Of a DNA stretch of 64,000 bases, positions 58,558 to 64,000 are shown one piece after another (the first letter of the stretch is position 1; every line of letters starts with the position of its first letter). A program made the position numbers and the translations under genes. Below the pieces are notes generated by a model. It was not told the DNA's origin and made no database searches. It was given only the letters and a program-made list of their open reading frames with translations. The stretch comes from Evansella sp. AB-P1 (lineage in GTDB: Bacteria > Bacillota > Bacilli > Bacillales > Salisediminibacteriaceae), in assembly GCF_029688925.1 (NCBI RefSeq), contig NZ_JARUKY010000017.1:1-64000 (forward strand). The letters run 5' to 3'.

Positions 58558-60075
58558 TTATGCTGATTTTGATTTAGAATTTGAACTGTTTGCAAGTGTT
58601 TGTTCTTTCTTTTGTTGCTCTATATCAACCGAAGATAGTTCATACTCCTCGCTATGTGCCCCTCTAGGTTCATCCATAAATATCCAACAAAATAAGAAAC
58701 TTCCCAGTGCTCCTGCTGCTAATATAAAGAAAAATGTTTGCGGTGTTACAAGAGTAAATATGGTTAAATAAACAACCGCACCTACATTTCCGTAAGCACC
58801 TGCCATCCCTGAAATTTGACCAGTAATTCGTTTTTTAATTAATGGTATTACTGCGAAAGTTGCTCCTTCAGCTCCTTGAATGAATATAGAAGTTAGTACT
58901 GTAATAGCTATCGCTAAAGCAACAGGCCAACCTGAATCAATCATGCCCATGCCAATTAACCCAATACCAATCCCAAACATATAAATCAGCATTACCTTTT
59001 TTCTATTTTTCATTCTATCTGAAAACCAGCCACCAAGTGGCCTAGCAAATAAATTAACAAATGCAAAGGATGAAGCTATAAGTCCTGCAGCAGTTACAGA
59101 CAAATCAAAGGTTGTTAAAAAGAACAATGGAAGCATTGAAACGATGGCTAATTCAGCACCGAAATTCGCAAAATACGTTGTGTTTAAGGCAGCTACATTT
59201 TTAAATTTATACTTATCATCTTCTGGAACACCTTTACGTAATATTGGCATATTCACTCTTAAAATTTGAATAATCTGATAAATAAGAGTAATAAATAATA
59301 TGATAAAAATGCTATACATTGCATTTATTGATAGAAAGTTTAGATTCTGCAATCGCCACGATAGTAATCCTAAAGCTCCAACTAATGGTATTGTCCAGAG
59401 GATTAACTGTATCATATCCTTGTAAGAACTAACCTCCATAGCAGCAATCTTTCTTGGTTTTGTATACGTTTTACCTTCAGGAGTATCAGATACGGAAAAC
59501 CAATAAATAACCCCGTATATAACACAAGCCACACCACTAAATGCTATAGCATAGCGCCAACCATCGTCTCCACCAAAAAGTGTAATTGCCATCCATGGTA
59601 AAACGATTGCAGCAACAGCAGAACCAAAGTTCCCCCAGCCGGCATAAAAACCTTCTGCAAAGCCTACGTTTTTAGGTGGAAACCATTCAGAAACCATTCG
59701 AATACCTACAACAAAACTAGCTCCGATTGAGCTCAATAGTAAGCGGGAAATAAACAATTGCATCCACGTATTCCCAAATGCAAACATAAAAGTAGGTATA
59801 GCCATTACTACTAATAGAATAGAAAACACTCGTCTAGGTCCATATTTATCTAGTACCATACCAATAATAATTCTTGCAGGAATTGTTAATGCCACGTTTA
59901 AAATGGCTAATGCTGCAATATGGTCATTTGTTAACCAACCAACGGATTCTACCATCGATCCAGCCAATGGAGCCATATTAAACCAAGCAAAAAATGAAAC
60001 AAAAAATGCCGCCCATGTTAAGTGTAATGTCTTTGTTCTTTGGTTTTTGAATTGAAATAATTCTTTTACACTCAT
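58558..60075 (-). CDS. narK: Nitrate/nitrite MFS transporter, NarK1-like
   Basis: A 505-residue MFS protein with 12 or more helices. The NNP-family signatures are the Gly-rich helices AGWGNFGSAVAAIVLPW and GMAGAYGNVGAVVYL, and arginines in helices 2 and 8 (IPARIIIGMVLDKYG, FARPLGGWFSDRMK). It is less like E. coli NarK than its neighbour at 60188 and resembles the proton-symport NarK1 type. A hydrophilic Ser/Gln/Lys-rich tail ends the protein. AAGGAG precedes the ATG. It stands upstream of fnr and may be co-transcribed with it. Confidence 0.9.
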   Translation of the reverse strand: MSVKELFQFKNQRTKTLHLTWAAFFVSFFAWFNMAPLAGSMVESVGWLTNDHIAALAILNVALTIPARIIIGMVLDKYGPRRVFSILLVVMAIPTFMFAFGNTWMQLFISRLLLSSIGASFVVGIRMVSEWFPPKNVGFAEGFYAGWGNFGSAVAAIVLPWMAITLFGGDDGWRYAIAFSGVACVIYGVIYWFSVSDTPEGKTYTKPRKIAAMEVSSYKDMIQLILWTIPLVGALGLLSWRLQNLNFLSINAMYSIFIILFITLIYQIIQILRVNMPILRKGVPEDDKYKFKNVAALNTTYFANFGAELAIVSMLPLFFLTTFDLSVTAAGLIASSFAFVNLFARPLGGWFSDRMKNRKKVMLIYMFGIGIGLIGMGMIDSGWPVALAIAITVLTSIFIQGAEGATFAVIPLIKKRITGQISGMAGAYGNVGAVVYLTIFTLVTPQTFFFILAAGALGSFLFCWIFMDEPRGAHSEEYELSSVDIEQQKKEQTLANSSNSKSKSA

Positions 60076-60136
60076 ATTATAACTCCTTTCTTACGAAAGA
60101 TTAATTACTCTCCCTACTTATTCACCCTCTATTTAT

Positions 60137-60173
60137 ATAAAGAAAAGCTACTGTAATAATCAATACAATAGCT
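60137..60173 (-). terminator. Hairpin between the two narK genes
   Basis: AGCTACTGTA / TACAATAGCT pair over 10 positions with one mismatch or wobble, followed by TTTTCTTT on the minus strand. It may reduce read-through from the reductase genes into narK1-fnr. Confidence 0.6.
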
Positions 60174-60187
60174 CTTCTTCATTAAAT

Positions 60188-61480
60188 TTAGCACTTTACT
60201 TCTGCATTTTTTCTTGAATAGTAATACCAGTTCATTACTAGGCTAATTACATAGTAAGCAATGAAAATATATAATGCTAAGTTTGCAGTACCTGTTGTAT
60301 CAATAGACCACCCAAAAATACTTGGAATGATAAATGCCCCGTAGGCTGCAATAGCTGCTGTAAATCCAAGTACCGCTGCTGCTTCTTTTTGGTTAAAAAT
60401 AAACGGAATCATTCTAAAGGTTGAACCGTTAGCTATTCCTGTAGCAAAGAATAGTATGATAAACATAATAAGGAAACCAGTAAAATTACCTGCATTATAG
60501 AAGAAAATAACCCCTAAAGTAGCAACAATCATTAAAATGATATCCCAGAATGTTACAAATGCTCCGCCTAATTTATCAGATAACCAGCCCCCTAACGGTC
60601 GTATTAATGCCCCAATTAACGGTCCAATAAAAGCAAAGGCCATAGCGTTTACTTCTGGAAACTCTGTACGAATTAATAATGGAAAAGCTGCTGCATATCC
60701 AATAAATGATCCGAAACACATTGTATATAGCCATGTCATTATCCACGTATGCTTGTTCTTAAAAATGACTGCTTGTTCTTTTATTGAAGCCTTCGTCCCA
60801 GGAAGATTATCCATACCGAACATTGCAGCTATCACTGTTAAAATAATTGGAATTACCCAAATGAATGCAGCATTTTGTAAATAAACCTCTGTTCCATCAC
60901 CTAAATATTGTGGAGCCCCGGCGAATGCTCCAAATAAAGCAAATGTGACTACGATTGGTGCTAATAATTGAACAGCACTTACCCCTAAATTACCTATTCC
61001 AGCATTTAAACCTAGCGCTGTACCCTTTGCTTTTTTGGGATAAAAGAAGCTAATGTTAGACATACTCGATGAGAAGTTACCTCCTCCAAAACCACAAAGT
61101 GCTGCTAGAATTGCCATTGTAATAAATGGTGTATCTGGATTTTGCACCGCAAAACCTATTCCAATTGATGGAATTAGCAAGGAAGCTGTACTTACTACAG
61201 TCCAATTTCTCCCTCCAAAGATCGGAACTAAAAATGTATATATAATTCTTAGTGTTGCTCCAGTTAAACCTGGCAAAGCAGCAAGTAAGAAGAGCTCACG
61301 ATCAGTAAATGTAAAACCAACATCATTCAGGTTTACCGCTACTACTGACCAAATTTGCCATACTGCAAAGGCTAAAAATAGTGCAGGAATGGAGATCCAT
61401 AAATTTCGTCTCGCATGATTTTTTCCTTCCAATTCCCAAAATTGTTCGTCCTCTGGATTCCACTTCGTTATTCGTGCCAT
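60188..61480 (-). CDS. Nitrate/nitrite antiporter, NarK2 (E. coli NarK-like)
   Basis: A 430-residue MFS protein collinear with E. coli NarK: TKWNPEDEQFWELEG near the start, ARRNLWISIPALFLAFAVWQ, VNLNDVGFTFT, FGGRNWT, GGGNFSSSMSNISFFYPKKA, LGLNAGIGNLGVSAVQLLAP and FGSFIGYAAAFPLL. The conserved nitrate arginines lie in LTGATLRIIYTF and IGALIRPLGGWLSD. It probably exchanges nitrate for nitrite. The ATG at 61480 has GAGGGGG upstream; an earlier TTG was rejected. It is the fifth gene of the reductase cluster. Confidence 0.93.
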   Translation of the reverse strand: MARITKWNPEDEQFWELEGKNHARRNLWISIPALFLAFAVWQIWSVVAVNLNDVGFTFTDRELFLLAALPGLTGATLRIIYTFLVPIFGGRNWTVVSTASLLIPSIGIGFAVQNPDTPFITMAILAALCGFGGGNFSSSMSNISFFYPKKAKGTALGLNAGIGNLGVSAVQLLAPIVVTFALFGAFAGAPQYLGDGTEVYLQNAAFIWVIPIILTVIAAMFGMDNLPGTKASIKEQAVIFKNKHTWIMTWLYTMCFGSFIGYAAAFPLLIRTEFPEVNAMAFAFIGPLIGALIRPLGGWLSDKLGGAFVTFWDIILMIVATLGVIFFYNAGNFTGFLIMFIILFFATGIANGSTFRMIPFIFNQKEAAAVLGFTAAIAAYGAFIIPSIFGWSIDTTGTANLALYIFIAYYVISLVMNWYYYSRKNAEVKC

Positions 61481-61543
61481 GTTTTTCCCCCTCAAAGTCA
61501 ATACAGCATTTTATGAAAAAGAATATTGTATATTTTTATCTCT

Positions 61544-61744
61544 TTATTTGTCTTCTTTATACTCGATTTTTCTCCAATTCCAATACGTCAAAAATGCAAC
61601 AAATGCCATAACAATTCCTATTCCAGAGTAAATAAGTACAAATTCGTTATCTCTACCTAAAAATGCTTCAATAGTCCATTGCAACATCACCACATTCACT
61701 GAAATAGTAAAAATGATAATTGCCCAGCAAGTTTTTTTACCCAT
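61544..61744 (-). CDS. Small membrane protein of the nitrate cluster, 66 aa
   Basis: A 66-residue protein with two hydrophobic helices (CWAIIIFTISVNVVMLQWTI and FVLIYSGIGIVMAFVAFLTY) and a charged tail (WNWRKIEYKEDK). No haem-ligand pair is evident. The ATG at 61744 lies inside the last codons of the Rieske gene (8-nt overlap) with GGGGAGG upstream, so translation is coupled. It may anchor the Rieske/reductase complex to the membrane; this is inferred from position only. Confidence 0.72.
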   Translation of the reverse strand: MGKKTCWAIIIFTISVNVVMLQWTIEAFLGRDNEFVLIYSGIGIVMAFVAFLTYWNWRKIEYKEDK

Positions 61745-62270
61745 GACGGTACTGCCTCCCCGTTGCATATACTACCCCGTTATCCACTTCAATTTCGATC
61801 AGTGGCAACTCCCTTTGTGGAGGTCCTTCAATTGGGTGTCCATCATTAACATCAAAATAACCTTTATGACATGGGCAAAGTAGTACATCCTTTTCCGCTT
61901 GATAAAAAACAGGACACATTAAATGGGTACAAGCTGAGTTATAGGCTACTAAGTTACCTTCTACTGTGTGGATTAAAAGTGCAGGATCGTTCTCCGTAGG
62001 ATAGTAGAATGTTACTGACTCTCCTTCTGGCAGTTGGTCTAACCTTACAATTTCAACTCTGTCATGATCCGGCTCCGCTAAACCCATCATAGCCCGAACA
62101 CTAAATGGAACAGTAGCAAGACCAAGGGCCATGGACGCACCAACAGCTGACTTTAAGAACGCACGCCGATTATATTTTAAGTCATCCTTTTGCTCTACAT
62201 TATCAATGAGATTTACCATATCTTCTTTTGATTGTTTAGCCTTTCTACCTTTTGGACATTCCTTCGTCAT
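61737..62270 (-). CDS. Tat-exported Rieske [2Fe-2S] protein
   Basis: A 177-residue protein. After a charged head of about 35 residues comes a twin-arginine signal, NRRAFLKSAVGASMALGLA. The Rieske domain has CTHLMCP and LLCPCHKGYFDVNDG, i.e. C-x-H and C-x-x-H ligands with the two disulfide cysteines. It resembles quinol-oxidising Rieske subunits (QcrA-like), so it may pass electrons from menaquinol to the neighbouring reductase. The ATG at 62270 has AAAGGAG at normal spacing; a GTG three codons earlier touches the RBS. It overlaps the small membrane gene by 8 nt. Confidence 0.88.
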   Translation of the reverse strand: MTKECPKGRKAKQSKEDMVNLIDNVEQKDDLKYNRRAFLKSAVGASMALGLATVPFSVRAMMGLAEPDHDRVEIVRLDQLPEGESVTFYYPTENDPALLIHTVEGNLVAYNSACTHLMCPVFYQAEKDVLLCPCHKGYFDVNDGHPIEGPPQRELPLIEIEVDNGVVYATGRQYRHG

Positions 62271-62306
62271 ATTCGCCACTCCTTTCTATAGAGATCATTA
62301 AAAAAA

Positions 62307-62849
62307 TTAGTCAGAATATACTCCGAAAAACTCCGGTACGTATTGCCATTTATCATTTTCTGAAGGCTTCTTACCTTCAATTAAATTCATTTGTGTTCTC
62401 TTGCGACGCAGCTCCATCATTTCTTCATGATCGATAAAACGAATGGCATCACTTGGGCAAACAGAAGCACACATTGGTGCTATTTCATGCTTCGTTCTGT
62501 CATAACACATGTCACACTTATACATCTTGTTTTCTTCAAAATCGAATTTAGGTATTCCAAATGGACAGCCGAATGTACAGTTCCTACATCCAATACATTT
62601 TTCTTCCATTGCTGAAAGTACAACACCCTCTTCTGTAATTTGGATAGCATTTGCAGGACAGACTTTCGCACATGCAGGATCTTTACATTGCATACAAAGC
62701 ATTGGAAAGGTTTGACGACTTTCTGTAAAATCGATATATTCGACATAATTTCTTTCTTTCATATCATGACCGCCACATTCTCGACAAGCAGCTTGGCAGG
62801 CCCGACACCCGATACATCGTTCAAATTCTAAATACATCACTTTTTTCAT
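62307..62849 (-). CDS. Four-cluster ferredoxin subunit (NrfC/DmsB type)
   Basis: A 180-residue electron-transfer subunit with 16 cluster cysteines in four groups: CIGCRACQAAC, CMQCKDPACAKVCP, CIGCRNCTFGCPFG and CDMCYDR followed by CASVCP. Such proteins carry electrons to the molybdenum subunit of DMSO-reductase-family enzymes. It has no signal peptide and lies between the molybdoenzyme (22 nt) and the Rieske gene (36 nt) on one strand. AAGGGGGAACC precedes the ATG. Confidence 0.92.
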   Translation of the reverse strand: MKKVMYLEFERCIGCRACQAACRECGGHDMKERNYVEYIDFTESRQTFPMLCMQCKDPACAKVCPANAIQITEEGVVLSAMEEKCIGCRNCTFGCPFGIPKFDFEENKMYKCDMCYDRTKHEIAPMCASVCPSDAIRFIDHEEMMELRRKRTQMNLIEGKKPSENDKWQYVPEFFGVYSD

Positions 62850-62871
62850 GGTTGGTTCCCCCTTCTGCTAT

Positions 62872-64000
62872 TTATGCCTTCATTAATTTAACGGCACATA
62901 CCTTGAATTCTGGCATTCTTGACGTTGGATCTAATGCTGGATTTGTGAGCTTATTAACGGAAAGCTCCTTTCCCCAGTGATATGGTATAAAAACATGATC
63001 TTGACGAATGGCTTTTGTTATTCGCGCTTTTACTGTCATTGATCCTCTCTTTGTTTCTAAATACACATTGTTACCATCAGAAATAGCATAATATGCAGCT
63101 AGATTCGGATGCATTTCCACATAAGGTTCAGGACATTTTTCCATTAAAAATTGTGTCCTTCTTGTTTGTGTACCGGATAAATAATGAAAGACTACTCGAC
63201 CTGTCGTTAACGTGTGTGGGTACTCATCTGTAGGTTCCTCTGCCGGCTCCTGCCACTTTACTGCAGCTAAGTTTGCTCTTCCATCTGGAGTTCCAAAGCT
63301 TTCTTGGAACATCGTTGGTGTACCAGGATGATCTTCAGATGGACAAGGCCAGAAAACACCATCATTTTTTTCAATCTTTTCATAAGTAATTCCGTAGTAA
63401 TCCGCTTTTCCACCTTTTGAAGCTAAACGGAATTCTTCATAGATTTCTGGAACATTTTTATATGGAAAGAACTTTCCTTTCCCCATTCGTTCTGCGATGA
63501 GCTGCATAATTTCCCAATCTGTTTTCGCTTCGCCAATTGGGTCTTTGACTTTTCTAATCCGAATGACTCGCCCTTCCAAATTCGTTGTTGTTCCTTCATC
63601 CTCAGCCCAAGTTGTTGCTGGTAGCACAACGTCAGCAAATTCAGCAGTCTCAGATAGGAAGAAGTCACTTACTACCATAAAATCGAGCTTGTTAAAGCCA
63701 TCCCAAATGTAATGATTATTTGGAGCGGATACTGCTGGATTACTACAGATAACATGCATCGCTTTAATTTTTCCTGCTTGGATTTCATCAAACATTTCAT
63801 ATGCAGAAACACCAGCTTCTGGCATATCAGATGGATCAATTCCCCAAACATTTGAAACATATTTCACATGATCTGGATTGTCAATTTTACGATAACCTGG
63901 TAAAGCATCAGCCTTTTGACCGTGCTCCCTTCCACCTTGCCCATTTCCTTGACCTGTGAATGTAGCCACTCCAGATGCAAATTTTCCTATTTGTCCTCTT
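62872..64000 (-). CDS. Molybdopterin oxidoreductase, nitrate reductase-like (partial)
   Basis: The 3' part (about 376 codons) of a large molybdoenzyme; the frame is still open at 64000, so the N-terminus and its Fe-S motif are outside the window. Seen are GQGNGQGGREHGQKADALPG, the pterin-binding ICSNPAVSAPNNH, VVSDFFLSETAEFADVVLPA, EDEGTTTNLEGRVI and the C-terminal MopB domain LTTGRVVFHYLSGTQTRR. These fit the NasC/NarB (assimilatory-type) or FdhF branch. Nearby narK genes and fnr favour nitrate as substrate. Whether a Tat signal exists cannot be seen. Confidence 0.88.
   Translation of the reverse strand, partial: RGQIGKFASGVATFTGQGNGQGGREHGQKADALPGYRKIDNPDHVKYVSNVWGIDPSDMPEAGVSAYEMFDEIQAGKIKAMHVICSNPAVSAPNNHYIWDGFNKLDFMVVSDFFLSETAEFADVVLPATTWAEDEGTTTNLEGRVIRIRKVKDPIGEAKTDWEIMQLIAERMGKGKFFPYKNVPEIYEEFRLASKGGKADYYGITYEKIEKNDGVFWPCPSEDHPGTPTMFQESFGTPDGRANLAAVKWQEPAEEPTDEYPHTLTTGRVVFHYLSGTQTRRTQFLMEKCPEPYVEMHPNLAAYYAISDGNNVYLETKRGSMTVKARITKAIRQDHVFIPYHWGKELSVNKLTNPALDPTSRMPEFKVCAVKLMKA

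Overview
The window comes from a low-G+C, endospore-forming member of the Bacillaceae. The evidence is strong AGGAGG/GGTGAT ribosome-binding sites, YjcZ-type tiny sporulation proteins, a YjcA homologue, Sda, the bacillithiol-dependent FosB, Spx/MecA/YjbH and a long stretch of gene-order conservation with the yja-yjb region of Bacillus subtilis. The Fnr proteins and the nitrate genes point to a facultative anaerobe. No rRNA, tRNA, CRISPR array or intact transposase gene was seen, and I cannot name the species.

Layout. (1) 1-12.5 kb, accessory: a YpjP-like exported protein, an orphan glgC, five tiny YjcZ-like genes each with its own hairpin, a Rieske/His-rich fusion protein, a HAD phosphatase with a DadA-like FAD oxidoreductase, a TauE/SafE transporter, sda, a DUF1906 protein and fosB. 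(2) 12.5-16.4 kb: a DoxX membrane protein with a MIP18/PaaD-type Fe-S protein, flanked by FNR-like boxes, and a TetL-like MFS exporter. (3) 16.4-18.7 kb: spore-associated small proteins (CotX-like, YjcA). (4) 19.2-38 kb: fabI, prpE, relQ-nadK-rluD, yjbL, yjbK, a lytic transglycosylase, yjbI-spxH, pepF, coiA, cls, mecA, a TerC protein, spx and yjbC. (5) 38-46 kb: a DUF4015 glycosidase, an HD protein, a CaCA antiporter behind a manganese riboswitch, a TlpA thioredoxin, T-box-controlled trpS, yjbA and yjaZ. (6) 46-56 kb: an Fnr paralogue, liaFSR, fabF, fabHA, a YGP-repeat protein, med, a YjaU-like protein and yjzC. (7) 56-64 kb: ywiC, an unknown gene, fnr, two NarK transporters, a small membrane protein, a Tat-type Rieske protein, a four-cluster ferredoxin and the C-terminal part of a molybdopterin oxidoreductase, which runs off the right edge.

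How the parts work together. The right-hand end looks like an oxygen-regulated nitrate module. Two Fnr proteins share a recognition helix and a C-terminal three-cysteine cluster motif, and TGTGA-N6-TCACA/T-like boxes lie before ywiC, the unknown 57.1-kb gene, the Fnr paralogue and the doxX/MIP18 pair. The reductase combines a Nas-type molybdoenzyme with a Rieske protein instead of the usual NarGHJI subunits. Fatty-acid genes at two distant sites (fabI; fabHA-fabF) carry the same FapR-type operator. Two interspersed non-coding repeat families fill most of the long intergenic gaps. One member has terminal inverted repeats and a 9-bp target duplication next to relQ, and two others share a hairpin with compensatory base changes.

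Many start codons were moved from the longest possible reading frame to one supported by a Shine-Dalgarno sequence and by family length. All functions are assigned from remembered family features. No database search was run.
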